Origin: Cytobacillus oceanisediminis 2691
GTDB lineage: Bacteria > Bacillota > Bacilli > Bacillales > Cytobacillaceae
Direction: 5' to 3'
DNA: 64,000 bases
Assembly: GCF_000294775.2 (NCBI RefSeq)
Contig: NZ_CP015506.1
Coordinates: 2,765,501-2,829,500, forward strand
Numbering within the stretch: position 1 is the stretch's first letter; every line of letters begins with the position of its first letter. Of this stretch, positions 43,151-52,357 are shown one piece after another. The notes below the pieces were generated by a model. The model was not told where the DNA came from and searched no databases. It saw only the letters and a program-made list of their open reading frames with translations. The translations under genes were made by a program, and so were the position numbers.

Positions 43151-44113
43151 TTACACAGTATGACCTTCCTGAAGAACCTTCCTGCTGAAATGACGCTTCA
43201 TTATAATCCCATACAGGGACGCCAATACCTGCTGAAAGAGCATGCCGATGACCACAGGAACAGCAACAGGAGCAGGAAAATAAGTAACTGCCAGGACGGA
43301 GCCAACGCTGATATTCCTCATCCCGCCATTAAACGTAACGGCCACAGTTGTGCCCTGATCGTATTTCAGTAAATTAGCGATGATGAAAGAGATAAGATAG
43401 CCCATAAACGCCACACAAAATACAGCAAGCCCGATGAGGACCAATTTAAGATTTACCTCCTTCAGATACGGGGCGACGACAGCTCCATTCAGCATGACCA
43501 CAATGGCCATTCCTAGCTTAGAAAAAGGAGAGAGCCGGCTGCTCAAGGCTGCAGCGCTTTTTCCTGCAAATTGATTGAAGAGCATACCAAGAAAAGAAGG
43601 CAGAACAATCATGCCGAATAATCCAGCCATCATCGGCACAACATCGATCTGTACAGATTTCTGGAAAAATATCGACAATGTCAGCGGAACAATAAATGGT
43701 GACAAAAAGGTATCTACCAGAATGATGGACAATGTCAGCGGAATATTGCCGCGATAAATGGAAACCCAGATGAAGCTCGATATGCCGGTCGGAATGGCCA
43801 TAGCCAATACCAGCCCGGTAATAGTTAATGAATCATCACCAAACGCAAGTTTACCTGTGCTCCATGCAAAGAGAGGCATCAAAATATGAAGCAGAAACAA
43901 TATGAGGAAAAGCGGCTTTGGATGATGAAGGATTTCTTTTAAACTGCTAAAACTGGAGTTCAGACTGCCTGAAAACGTCATAAACGCAAAAACCCAAGGG
44001 ATGATAAAAGCAAAATCCTTAATATAACCAGCGAGCATAACACCTAGAACCACGCTTATTGGAGTAATCAATGGCATCATTTTCTCCAGTTGTTTATTGA
44101 TTTGAATTAGCAC
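43151..44113 (-). CDS. Bile acid:sodium symporter (BASS) family transporter
   Basis: The 320-residue protein has about ten membrane segments and the family signatures GLVLAMAIPTGISSFIWV and VAVTFNGGMRNISVGSVLA; the latter contains the residues that bind sodium in BASS structures. Bacterial members carry various organic acids, and bile acid is unlikely here. The start is GTG 44113 with GGAGAG upstream. It is monocistronic, ending in its own terminator. Confidence 0.85.
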   Translation of the reverse strand: MLIQINKQLEKMMPLITPISVVLGVMLAGYIKDFAFIIPWVFAFMTFSGSLNSSFSSLKEILHHPKPLFLILFLLHILMPLFAWSTGKLAFGDDSLTITGLVLAMAIPTGISSFIWVSIYRGNIPLTLSIILVDTFLSPFIVPLTLSIFFQKSVQIDVVPMMAGLFGMIVLPSFLGMLFNQFAGKSAAALSSRLSPFSKLGMAIVVMLNGAVVAPYLKEVNLKLVLIGLAVFCVAFMGYLISFIIANLLKYDQGTTVAVTFNGGMRNISVGSVLAVTYFPAPVAVPVVIGMLFQQVLASLYGIIMKRHFSRKVLQEGHTV

Positions 44114-44198
44114 ACTGAGTACTCTCCTTTTCCGAATAATTGTTTACCTAACTAATTATTTTATCATAATCTGGCGGGTTATATATCAAAATAGTAAA

Positions 44199-44222
44199 AA
44201 AGAGCCAAAACTCGGCTCTTTT
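44199..44222 (-). terminator. Terminator of the AarF/UbiB kinase gene
   Basis: AAAGAGCC and GGCTCTTT form an 8-bp stem around AAAACT-type loop sequence; TTTTT follows on the minus strand. Confidence 0.8.
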
Positions 44223-44224
44223 GA

Positions 44225-45850
44225 TTATCTCCGTTTTTCCGGCATATATTTCAGCCATTTTCCCAGCCTCCAACTGTTTACTCCAAACCCTGCAAGCGCA
44301 ATGGCTGCGATGCCTGCGGATAATTGCATGATCAGCATTTCTTCTAAATAAATGCCAAAGCCAGACCCAGTTAAACCTAGCATGAATAGCTGAAAAAGCT
44401 GTTTTTTTCGATTTTCATAGATCGTAAACTGAAAATCCCTTCTTTGCCCGGCCTCTTTCATTTTTTCCAATTTACGCGGTGTTTCCAGGAATTCCACTGC
44501 TGAATGAAAAATTTTAAAGAGCGGCTGGGATTGAATAATGCTCCAAATGAATGACCATTTATTCCCCTGTGAGCTTAACCACTCTGTAAAAACTGGTTTG
44601 CCAAGGTCAAGAAGATCATCTTCTGGTGCCAGATGGCGAACAATCCCTTCTATTGTCATAAATGACCTGCCCAGAAAAACAAAGCGGGTTGGCACCTGGA
44701 TCGGAAGAGCAGCAATCATATCATTTAGTTCAAGCTTAAGAGCCACTAGATCCATATCTTTTACCTGAGAAAGGTCAAATGCCATCCATTCTGACAGCAG
44801 CTTCTCCATTGTTCCCGCATTAGCTTCCGGCAGCAAAAATCCCAGCTGTGACAGACATTCGACTGCTTTACTGTAGTTTTTAGCGAGAATGGATTCAATT
44901 AAATTCTGAAAAGAGACTGCATCTTTTTTTGAAATTTCCCCGGCCATGCCGAAATCAAGAAGAATGATCCTCCCCTCCCTTGTAAACAGCACATTTCCTG
45001 GATGGGGATCGGCATGAAACATCCCAGGTTCCAGCCATTGCGGCAGGAAGATCTTCATCAAACGGCGTGCCAGATCGTGACGGGATATCTCAAGCTTTTC
45101 AACCGCTGCTGAATCATTGAGTCTTTTTCCCTCCACCCATTCCATGACAAGCACTTTTGAAGTGCAAAGCTCCTGATGCACGCGGGGAATTTTAACCAAC
45201 TCATTATCTTTAAATCGCTCCTTAAAATAAAGCAGGGTATCCTTTTCCTTTGTAAAGTCAAGCTCCCGCTCAATAACCTGCTTTAGCTCCTGAAATAGGA
45301 CCTTTAAATTAAGGAATCCCTTAGGAATAGGGACAAACCGATCAGCAAACCAGACAAGAATACTTAGGGTCCGGAAGTCGGTATGTACGATGGATTGAAT
45401 ATCAGGACGCTGTACTTTAATGGCGACAATTGAGCCGTCCTGGAGAGCGCCTTTATATACCTCCCCAATCGATGCTGATGCAATGGCTTCTTTTTCAATC
45501 GCCACCACCTTTTTAGAGAGCTCGCTCCCCCACTCTTCGTTTAAAATCCTCTGGATTTCACTCCATTCCGATGGCGGTACCTTATCGGTCAGGTCTTGCA
45601 GCTCCTGGATGAAAGCTTTTGGAAGCAAATCAGAACGAATGCTGATGAACTGACCAATCTTAATCAGCAGCCCTTCCAATTCAAAAAGTGTTGTCCGGAA
45701 TCTTTTCCCGATGCCAGACCATAATTTTTCCCATTCTGCTTCTGATTTGCGGGTCCATTTATACCAGTAAATTTGAAATATAATGCGAAGTGCCATAGAA
45801 AGCAATTTGTACATACGGAGCAATTTACTTCTCGCCTTCATTTCCATCAT
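44225..45850 (-). CDS. ABC1/AarF/UbiB family atypical kinase
   Basis: The 541-residue protein has the UbiB kinase-like domain: the ubiquinone-family KxGQ motif in LLIKIGQFISIRSDLLP, the Ala-rich loop ASASIGEVYKG, the ATP-anchoring lysine in VAIKVQRP, the catalytic motif FHADPHPGNVLF and the DFG equivalent LLDFGMAGE. Two hydrophobic segments at the C-terminus anchor it to the membrane. Family members support quinone synthesis or lipid homeostasis; in a menaquinone-using Bacillus the role is uncertain. A second ATG follows the first directly. Confidence 0.9.
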   Translation of the reverse strand: MMEMKARSKLLRMYKLLSMALRIIFQIYWYKWTRKSEAEWEKLWSGIGKRFRTTLFELEGLLIKIGQFISIRSDLLPKAFIQELQDLTDKVPPSEWSEIQRILNEEWGSELSKKVVAIEKEAIASASIGEVYKGALQDGSIVAIKVQRPDIQSIVHTDFRTLSILVWFADRFVPIPKGFLNLKVLFQELKQVIERELDFTKEKDTLLYFKERFKDNELVKIPRVHQELCTSKVLVMEWVEGKRLNDSAAVEKLEISRHDLARRLMKIFLPQWLEPGMFHADPHPGNVLFTREGRIILLDFGMAGEISKKDAVSFQNLIESILAKNYSKAVECLSQLGFLLPEANAGTMEKLLSEWMAFDLSQVKDMDLVALKLELNDMIAALPIQVPTRFVFLGRSFMTIEGIVRHLAPEDDLLDLGKPVFTEWLSSQGNKWSFIWSIIQSQPLFKIFHSAVEFLETPRKLEKMKEAGQRRDFQFTIYENRKKQLFQLFMLGLTGSGFGIYLEEMLIMQLSAGIAAIALAGFGVNSWRLGKWLKYMPEKRR

Positions 45851-45945
45851 CTTCTTCCCTAGAAAAATATACTGTCTTATTCTGTATTACAGGCTGAATA
45901 CCCTTTTCTTTTTATACGGTATCATGTTTAAAAGGTTTCATGACA

Positions 45946-45978
45946 TAAAAAACAGCCCGTCCTTACACAAAGGACAAG
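45946..45978 (-). terminator. Terminator overlapping the hydrolase 3' end
   Basis: On the minus strand AGCTTGTCCTT pairs with AAGGACGGGCT, followed by a T run. The upstream arm contains the final codons of the alpha/beta-hydrolase gene. Confidence 0.75.
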
Positions 45979-46727
45979 CTGCCTGCTTGATTCTGCTGAA
46001 TATACTGATGAGTTATGTTAACAATCTTTTCTTTATCATTGTCCATGGATGCCACATGATAGGAGTTATAGAGCGATATAGCTTTCTTTTTCACGGAGCC
46101 AATCTTCTCCAAAATAAAATCTGTACACTCTGCAGGCACCACATGATCTTCTACCGACTTAAAGCCTAATACAGGTGTTTTAATGGAAGGTAATAAGTCT
46201 GGTGTTCTTTCCATGATTTTCTGCAATTCGAAGATGGAGGGAACCGGAACTTTCCCGTACGTAATTTCCTCTACATCCTCTTTTTTAATATCTGGTGCAC
46301 CTTCATCAAGGTATCTGGGATTTGTTTTCCCCTTTAAATATTCATAACATGGAACCCGGAGAGCGGCATTTATTAACACAATACCTGCAATTTCGGGATA
46401 TTTATTTGCCAGCCAAAGGGTCAATGCACCACCCATTGATTGACCTGCAGCATAAACAGATGTGCATCTGTCTTTTAGAAATTGATACCCCTTTTCTGCT
46501 TCAGCAAACCAATCCTCATGAGAGGTTTTTTCCATATCTTTATAATGTGTGCCGTGGCCTTTAAGCCTTGGAGCAAAGACGGTATAGCCAAGCTTGGCAA
46601 ATGACTCCCCCAAAAACCGTACACTCTGGGGAGTTCCAAGAAAACCATGTGTGATCAGAATCCCGATCTCATTGCCTTCATAGTAGAATGATTCTGCACC
46701 GTCAAAAACAGGATAACGTTCATTCAT
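45963..46727 (-). CDS. Alpha/beta hydrolase, monoacylglycerol lipase/carboxylesterase type
   Basis: The 254-residue protein matches the thermostable Bacillus monoacylglycerol lipase/Est30 group: oxyanion-hole motif ITHGFLGTPQS, nucleophile serine in AAGQSMGGALT (about residue 97), acid residue in KSVEDHVVP and catalytic histidine in NSYHVASMDND. It would cleave short-chain esters or monoglycerides in the cytoplasm. GGAGGAAT precedes the ATG. It is not part of an operon. Confidence 0.88.
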   Translation of the reverse strand: MNERYPVFDGAESFYYEGNEIGILITHGFLGTPQSVRFLGESFAKLGYTVFAPRLKGHGTHYKDMEKTSHEDWFAEAEKGYQFLKDRCTSVYAAGQSMGGALTLWLANKYPEIAGIVLINAALRVPCYEYLKGKTNPRYLDEGAPDIKKEDVEEITYGKVPVPSIFELQKIMERTPDLLPSIKTPVLGFKSVEDHVVPAECTDFILEKIGSVKKKAISLYNSYHVASMDNDKEKIVNITHQYIQQNQAGSLSFV

Positions 46728-46804
46728 AATCTATTCCTCCCTCAGAATTAATTACTCACATTATATAACCAACTATTCCGACCTGTCAACTTGTATTTAA
46801 GAAG

Positions 46805-46840
46805 AAAAAAGACCGCTCTAAACATATATGGAGCGGTTAG
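46805..46840 (-). terminator. Terminator of the small membrane-protein pair
   Basis: AACCGCTCC and GGAGCGGTC-type arms (GACCGCTC/GAGCGGTT) form a stem after the stop codon; TTTTTT follows on the minus strand. Confidence 0.75.
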
Positions 46841-47397
46841 ACTAAAGAAAGTATTAACACAAAGATAAGGATGGCGTAACAAGCACCAAAGATAATAGCC
46901 CTTACATTAGAGTTACGTGTGTACCCTGTGAAGTTTGCAGGTGATTGAGCAACATCCACCTTCCTGCTGTGAATGACCATACTGATATTGGTCATGATTA
47001 GAATCGCAATTGTAAGAAAAAATAAAAACATCGGCTCTATTTTCAGAATTTCCCCGGAATCAGAATGGAAGTAAGCATTGATAAATAGTATGCTGCTAAA
47101 AAGCAATGTCCAAATACTCCCCACAATCCGCTGCTTACTCCATTCATTGCCCATCTTTTCTTTTTCATAGATGGCAATTTGTTCGATAACAGGAAGAATA
47201 GATTTAGTGGAATTACGTTTTGCCCATCCTAAAATTGATTGAATCAGAGTTACCGTGCCAAGGAAAATAAACATTTGCGAAAAAGTAATATCTATTAATA
47301 TTTGTAAAATGTAAGTCGCACTTAAGAAGAATAGGAGGGTGCCATTTAAGAGCAGGAGCTGCCTGACTCTCAGTTTCTTAATTTCAGAACTGGTCAC
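46837..47397 (-). CDS. Uncharacterised membrane protein
   Basis: I do not recognise this 186-residue protein. It has about five hydrophobic segments, including LLFFLSATYILQILI and MFLFFLTIAILIMTNI, and a cytoplasmic stretch rich in charged residues near the middle (IEQIAIYEKEKMGNEWSKQR). GTG 47397 with GGGAGG upstream overlaps the stop codon of the preceding gene by 4 bp, so the two are coupled and probably form a complex. No function is proposed. Confidence 0.7.
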   Translation of the reverse strand: MTSSEIKKLRVRQLLLLNGTLLFFLSATYILQILIDITFSQMFIFLGTVTLIQSILGWAKRNSTKSILPVIEQIAIYEKEKMGNEWSKQRIVGSIWTLLFSSILFINAYFHSDSGEILKIEPMFLFFLTIAILIMTNISMVIHSRKVDVAQSPANFTGYTRNSNVRAIIFGACYAILIFVLILSLV

Positions 47398-47720
47398 GAT
47401 CCCGCCTCCCTATGTCTCATGAAATAAATAATGGGGCTCACGGTTCCCAGGATGACAATCACAAGGAACATCCAAAATCCGCTTCCTCCTCCCATCCCTA
47501 ACTCATCGGCAAGAATGGCTCCAAAAAATAGTACCTGGCCAGATATAATGATTGAAATGAGGGCAACCGCCATAACCGTAAATCCGTTCAAGAAACCCTG
47601 CAAGGCTTTAGGAAGCCAAACAAGAACGAATAGAACCACAGTAATTAATAGGAAACTAGAAATCACTGGCCTCAATAATGTAAAGGTTCCATCTGTTACA
47701 AAAGATTGGTAAGTGTACAT
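47394..47720 (-). CDS. Small uncharacterised membrane protein
   Basis: The 108-residue protein has three hydrophobic segments (VISSFLLITVVLFVLVWL, VMAVALISIIISGQVLFF, FWMFLVIVILGTVSPIIYF) and a glycine-rich turn (GMGGGSGF). Its stop overlaps the start of the next membrane-protein gene. AGGGGGAT precedes the ATG. Neither protein resembles a family I can name. Confidence 0.65.
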   Translation of the reverse strand: MYTYQSFVTDGTFTLLRPVISSFLLITVVLFVLVWLPKALQGFLNGFTVMAVALISIIISGQVLFFGAILADELGMGGGSGFWMFLVIVILGTVSPIIYFMRHREAGS

Positions 47721-47786
47721 AAATCCCCCTAATAATTTCTAGAATAGTATTATTTTACAATTAAACAGGAGGTGATGCCACCCTAA

Positions 47787-47820
47787 AAAAAACGGCTGCA
47801 CTTTTATGTGCAGCCGTTTT
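47787..47820 (-). terminator. Terminator of the aromatic-degradation operon
   Basis: AAAACGGCTGCAC and GTGCAGCCGTTTT form a 13-bp stem around a short loop, with a T run on the minus strand right after the last stop codon. Confidence 0.88.
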
Positions 47821-48783
47821 TTAATATCTCTCAAGTAATTCAATAATCACTTTGAATGTTGAGGTTGTGTCCATATAAGCATATTTGCCTTTCCCATTAA
47901 AAAAGTTGCCAGTTTGTATGACAGGATATCCCATTTCTTCCAGCAATCTGATTTTTTCATTCAGGTTATCGACAACGAACGAAATATGATGGACACCTTC
48001 CCCGTATTTCTCCAGATGTTCCTGCCAAGTACTTGGTGAATCACCTGGTTCGATTAATTCAATTTGAATGAAAGGTGTATTGATAAACATATATCTTGAT
48101 TTACCTTCTGTTGGCCGGCCTCTGAAAATGACCTGCGTCATTTCACTTGGACCTGATTGTATAATGGGTGGCTTATCGGCACCGAGAAGCTTACAGTAAG
48201 CTTCTGCAGCCAAATCCAGATTTTTTACCACGATTGCCAGCTGCTCGACTTTATTTGTTCCAAGCAAGGGGCATAGTGAATCAGGGGGAGCTGCAGTATT
48301 TCTTGCCTCAGAGCTTTCCAGGAGTTCAACCAATATCTTGCAGTCTCTCAAGGTATCAGCATAAACATATCTGCCTTCACTTGATGTAAATTCTCCACTT
48401 TGCAGTTGTGAGTACCCGCTCTCTTCAAAAAGCGGCATTCGTTCACTGATGGATTCCACATCAAAGGCAATATGGTGTATGCCCTCTCCAGCCCGATCCA
48501 AAAACTCCCGCATCGTGCCTGGTTCTTCATTTGGTTCAATAAGTTCAAATTGAACAGTTGGTGTATTTAGAAATGCTAATTTACTTCTTGATGCAGTAGG
48601 GTTTCCACGGTAAATTACCTGTGATACTTCCTGATCACCTGTTAAAAACCACTCGGGCTTCGGAACTCCCAGTAAACTTGAAAAAGCCTCACAAGCCTCA
48701 TCAATATCCTGAACAACAAAAGCCAGCTGGTTTATTTCCTGATTTCCAGCTAATGGCGCTTTAGTAGTTTTGCTTTCTGCCAT
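47821..48783 (-). CDS. Double VOC-domain protein (glyoxalase/dioxygenase superfamily)
   Basis: This 320-residue protein consists of two homologous VOC halves (about residues 15-140 and 175-310), each with a conserved EGIHHIAFDVES or EGVHHISFVVDN core and an ending KILVELLE or KVIIELLE. Each half keeps a histidine and a late glutamate that can bind metal, as in methylmalonyl-CoA epimerase or glyoxalase-like folds. It is last in the aromatic cluster; it could be an extradiol-type enzyme or an isomerase. ATG 48783 with AGGAGG upstream is chosen over an open frame to 48849 that overlaps the next gene. Confidence 0.8.
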   Translation of the reverse strand: MAESKTTKAPLAGNQEINQLAFVVQDIDEACEAFSSLLGVPKPEWFLTGDQEVSQVIYRGNPTASRSKLAFLNTPTVQFELIEPNEEPGTMREFLDRAGEGIHHIAFDVESISERMPLFEESGYSQLQSGEFTSSEGRYVYADTLRDCKILVELLESSEARNTAAPPDSLCPLLGTNKVEQLAIVVKNLDLAAEAYCKLLGADKPPIIQSGPSEMTQVIFRGRPTEGKSRYMFINTPFIQIELIEPGDSPSTWQEHLEKYGEGVHHISFVVDNLNEKIRLLEEMGYPVIQTGNFFNGKGKYAYMDTTSTFKVIIELLERY

Positions 48784-48814
48784 AAAAAAAATCCTCCTAA
48801 ATGACGCTTCTCCT

Positions 48815-49600
48815 TTAAGATAATCCCCGTACAGCAAGTCCTCCATCACTGGAAATCACTTCGCCTGTAATGGCTCGGGATTGATCAGAAGCAAGCAGCA
48901 GATACGCTCCAACATGGTCTTCGCTGGTCATAGCTATGCGGAGGGGATTTCGGGATTTAATGCTTTTTGCTTTCGTATCCGGATCGACTGCTGTCACAAA
49001 CGGCTTAAGCGGGCCTATGACATTGAGTGCCGTCAATGTGCCGCCTGGTGCCACCGCGTTTACTCTGATGTCCGGGGCTAATTCAAAGGCAAGCTGGCGC
49101 ATTAAGCCGATTTGCGCGTGCTTGCTTGCTGTATACCAGACTCCGCCCCCGTCTGGGTAAAAGCCGGCTCCGGAAACCGTGAAAATCATATTTCCATTTG
49201 TTTTTTTCAATTCTTCCGCAGAAGCTTTTGCACCATTAAAATAGCCTTTAACATTAATAGTAAATAACAGGTCATAGGCATCTGACATGGCCTCTGGTGT
49301 TACTTCACTAAATTTGGCAAATCCGTCAAATACGCCGGCATTGGCCACGAACACATCGAGTTTTCCCGCCGCTTCCACAGCAGCTCGAACGGCGTTAATG
49401 TGATCCCCGTATTCAGTGACGTCCCCTTCCATGCATAGAACACGATCCCCGTATTCCTGTTTCAATTGCTCGAGGCCAGCTGCTGATTTATCCAGTACAG
49501 TTACAAAGGCTCCTTCCTGTATAAAAGTCTCTGTAACAGCCTTGCCAATGCCAGAGGCGCCCCCGGTCAAATAGACTGATTTTCCGCTTAGCTGTGCCAT
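48815..49600 (-). CDS. cis-dihydrodiol dehydrogenase, BphB/HcaB-like SDR
   Basis: The 261-residue short-chain dehydrogenase has the NAD-binding motif VYLTGGASGIGKAV, the NAG motif VANAGVF and an intact YTASK active site (WYTASKHAQIGLM), followed by VNAVAPGGT. The sequence pattern matches dihydrodiol dehydrogenases that rearomatise cis-dihydrodiols formed by Rieske dioxygenases. It follows the dioxygenase subunits by 15 bp. AGGAGGAAC precedes the ATG. Confidence 0.88.
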   Translation of the reverse strand: MAQLSGKSVYLTGGASGIGKAVTETFIQEGAFVTVLDKSAAGLEQLKQEYGDRVLCMEGDVTEYGDHINAVRAAVEAAGKLDVFVANAGVFDGFAKFSEVTPEAMSDAYDLLFTINVKGYFNGAKASAEELKKTNGNMIFTVSGAGFYPDGGGVWYTASKHAQIGLMRQLAFELAPDIRVNAVAPGGTLTALNVIGPLKPFVTAVDPDTKAKSIKSRNPLRIAMTSEDHVGAYLLLASDQSRAITGEVISSDGGLAVRGLS

Positions 49601-49615
49601 ACTGAATGTTCCTCC

Positions 49616-50125
49616 TTAAACAAAAATAGCGAGATTTCTGGTATTGAGTGTTGTTTGATCGACAATGAAAACCCTCTTTGATAATTTCCAGATGCCATCT
49701 TCATATGTAAATTCATCACGGCGCTCTCCTGAGATCAGGTCATGATGAATGTCTGTACTCCGGCTGCGATAGATTAGAAGATAACTATTTACAGATGCTT
49801 TTTCATTCGGGACATAGTCTGCCAGTTTTACATTGCTTACAAAGCGGCGGGTGCGGGAAGGAGGAATTTCCGCCCAAGCATAGTCCGTTTTTAACCGTTC
49901 GACTCTCAGGCTCAGCAAATCTATATCATCATTAAAAGAAAACATATCTTCCGCATAATCCGGCCTTTCGGTGCCTTCCTTATTGACACGTACAGGCATT
50001 TGATAAATCAGGGATGGATGCATAAGGCTGAACCAGCCATCAAAATCAATATGATCAAGCAGCTCAGCTTCTCTGTAGAGCCATTGTTCAAATTCATAGG
50101 TTGCGAGCATTTTCTCTAAACTCAT
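49616..50125 (-). CDS. Aromatic-ring-hydroxylating dioxygenase beta subunit
   Basis: The 169-residue protein has the SnoaL-like cone fold of ring-hydroxylating dioxygenase beta subunits, with typical elements EFEQWLYREAELLDHIDFDGWFSLM and VSNVKLADY. It gives structure to the alpha3beta3 hexamer and has no cofactor. ATG 50125 with GGGGGAA upstream is preferred to the longer frame at 50149. The alpha subunit gene is 37 bp upstream. Confidence 0.9.
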   Translation of the reverse strand: MSLEKMLATYEFEQWLYREAELLDHIDFDGWFSLMHPSLIYQMPVRVNKEGTERPDYAEDMFSFNDDIDLLSLRVERLKTDYAWAEIPPSRTRRFVSNVKLADYVPNEKASVNSYLLIYRSRSTDIHHDLISGERRDEFTYEDGIWKLSKRVFIVDQTTLNTRNLAIFV

Positions 50126-50162
50126 TCCGTATTCCCCCATTTCAGGCATCGTTCCAGTTTAC

Positions 50163-51470
50163 TTAAGCGTTTATGAGATCAAGCCAGTAGCGATAGAAAT
50201 TCCTTTGATTTGCTTCAGAAAACTTATCATCGTAGACAACACCCGGACCGGTGAAATCGCTGACCGGTTCCCGGTGCATGCCCATCGTATAATTGTAAAC
50301 AAGTTCTTTCATAACAGGCATTGGCCCTGATGCGGCAGCGGTGATGTCAGTAAAAACTTCTGTATCATCCTGCTCAAAAATGCCTGAAGGGCTGAACGTT
50401 AAAATGAAAGAATCCCTTGAACGTTTCTTCCAGTCCTCTGCAGCATTTTTCTCTACCAGGAACCAGGCAATCACTTCCATTTTATCTGGCCCAATTGGCC
50501 TCCACATCCGAACGGTTGTATTCGAAATCAGCTGTCCTTTTACCTTTGTATGTGAAATGAGGAAGCTCAGGTTTGGAAAGATGTTTCCGATCATATTTTT
50601 CAAATTGGCCAGCACATCATATTGTTCATCTGTTAAATTGGATTTATATTCAGATTTTAGCTCTTCAGGGAATGCGAAGTCAGGATTAGGAGTACCCAGA
50701 TTTAAACCATGCCCGTTCATAGTGTGGATTTGGTATCCCTTTTTGGAATATGTCGCACTGGGCACCATGCCCAATTTTGCAATGGATCCATGAGTGACCA
50801 TTGTGTGGTAGGAATCGCCGACAAAGTTATCTGCTCCTACCTTCCAGTTTGAATGGATGATAAACCTTTGCGGAGGGCCGACGACTTCCATTTCAGCACG
50901 TCCGGCTAAAATATCCAAATACCATTTGAAATCGCCGAGGAAATCTGATAGAGACTCAGCTTCTTCATTCCAGGTTCCAAAAACAAGGCCTTTATATGAT
51001 TCAATCCTTATTTTGTGGAGTCCCAGTTTGGACTTATCCAGGTCAGCACCATAAATATCCTTCTGCAGAGGTACTCCAATAAGATCACCATTGTTTTTAA
51101 AATTAAATCCATGATAAGGACATACAAATGAAGATTTATTTCCTTTGTCAGCACGGCATAATTTCATCCCCCGGTGTGTGCACATATTGTAAAAACCGCG
51201 GATTTCATTCTCTGAATCTCTTGTAATAATAATGGAGTAGCCTGCTAAATCTCTTAACATATAATCATTTTTATTCGGGATTTCTGATTCATGGCCAATA
51301 AAAAGCCAGGTTTTCATAAACACCTTTTTATGCTCAATATCGTAAATCTTAGGATCTGCGAGGATAAAGGCAGGAATGGATCCAGCCTCAGGCTGGACTG
51401 TTTCGTTCAAGTAGCCGATCGTTTCTTTTTGGGTCATTTCTTCTAAATTCTTAGTTGTCGTTTTAATCAT
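50163..51470 (-). CDS. Rieske ring-hydroxylating dioxygenase alpha subunit
   Basis: The 435-residue catalytic subunit has the Rieske [2Fe-2S] site CTHRGMKLC ... CPYHGFNF (C-x-H and C-x2-H) near residues 90-115. The mononuclear iron site is DNFVGDSYHTMVTHG with the third ligand aspartate in FEQDDTEVFTDI, and the bridging aspartate in GADNF. It adds O2 across an aromatic ring to give a cis-dihydrodiol. No ferredoxin or reductase gene occurs in the cluster. ATG 51470 has GGGGGAA upstream. Substrate is unknown; the associated decarboxylase and ALDH suggest an aryl acid. Confidence 0.92.
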   Translation of the reverse strand: MIKTTTKNLEEMTQKETIGYLNETVQPEAGSIPAFILADPKIYDIEHKKVFMKTWLFIGHESEIPNKNDYMLRDLAGYSIIITRDSENEIRGFYNMCTHRGMKLCRADKGNKSSFVCPYHGFNFKNNGDLIGVPLQKDIYGADLDKSKLGLHKIRIESYKGLVFGTWNEEAESLSDFLGDFKWYLDILAGRAEMEVVGPPQRFIIHSNWKVGADNFVGDSYHTMVTHGSIAKLGMVPSATYSKKGYQIHTMNGHGLNLGTPNPDFAFPEELKSEYKSNLTDEQYDVLANLKNMIGNIFPNLSFLISHTKVKGQLISNTTVRMWRPIGPDKMEVIAWFLVEKNAAEDWKKRSRDSFILTFSPSGIFEQDDTEVFTDITAAASGPMPVMKELVYNYTMGMHREPVSDFTGPGVVYDDKFSEANQRNFYRYWLDLINA

Positions 51471-51562
51471 ATGTAAATTCCCCCTTCGTCTTAAAATAAG
51501 CTTCTCCAAGGAGCGAGGAAAAGAATGAAATATTCTCTTCCTGCTGTTGCACCAGTTTACAT

Positions 51563-52345
51563 CTATCCAACCCGGATCATCTCATCCCTATTCTTCAATG
51601 AAGCCAGGATGCTTAGAGCTGCCAGGTAGCTTGTCTTTGGATTATTAGGCATCGGGTCATTTTCGACTTGAAGCGATAGCTTTCCGAAAGAACCTGCTGC
51701 CTCAATCGTATGGCTATTTTTCCTTGCTGCTGGATCGGATATGATTTTAACTCCGGTATTCTCGGCACCTAATCCCGCGAGAGACAAGATAATGGAAACA
51801 TTGATATTCCTTGGGAATATTCTAATGGCTTCGGCGGCAGAACCCTCAAAAAGCACCTTTTCCCCATTAAGCGGGGCACCAGGAAGTGCCTGAGGAGGCT
51901 TCCTGGTGATAATGGAGACAGAATCCAGCTCACCAATCGATTTGGCAGCTTTTAAAATATCCAGTCCGCCGATTGCCCCTGATGGCAAGTGGATTTTCGT
52001 ATTATTTAAGATGCAGATTTCTTCAAGGCACTTATAAAATTCCCGGTCTGCCAATGCCCCAACACTGCTGACAACCAGATCTTTGCCTGAAAGCAAAATG
52101 GAAGCAGCATACTCTTCTACAGCTTCAACAGTTGCTGCTTCAATAACCAGGTCGGCATCGGATTTTAAAAGGGATTCCACGTCTTCAAAGATTTCCGCTT
52201 CAAATTCACGTGATAGTTCCTTTGCCTGTTCCTGGCAGCGAGTATGAAGGCCAATAATTTTCGCATTCGGTATTAAGCAGTCTATATTAATGCTTTGAAG
52301 CAGGAACCTGCCTATATTCCCGCCTCCTATTAAGGCTAATTTCAT
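51563..52345 (-). CDS. L-aspartate dehydrogenase family protein
   Basis: The 260-residue protein has the NAD(P)-binding motif LALIGGGNIGRFLL and the family signature LPSGAIGGLDILKAA, with the conserved histidine in NSHTIEAAGSFG. Aspartate dehydrogenases convert aspartate to iminoaspartate. In a catabolic cluster the protein may act instead on a related amino acid or imine, or supply NAD+ precursor; neither is shown. It lies between the Rieske alpha and the ALDH genes with short gaps, so it is a true operon member. Confidence 0.85.
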   Translation of the reverse strand: MKLALIGGGNIGRFLLQSINIDCLIPNAKIIGLHTRCQEQAKELSREFEAEIFEDVESLLKSDADLVIEAATVEAVEEYAASILLSGKDLVVSSVGALADREFYKCLEEICILNNTKIHLPSGAIGGLDILKAAKSIGELDSVSIITRKPPQALPGAPLNGEKVLFEGSAAEAIRIFPRNINVSIILSLAGLGAENTGVKIISDPAARKNSHTIEAAGSFGKLSLQVENDPMPNNPKTSYLAALSILASLKNRDEMIRVG

Positions 52346-52357
52346 ATCGGTATCCCC

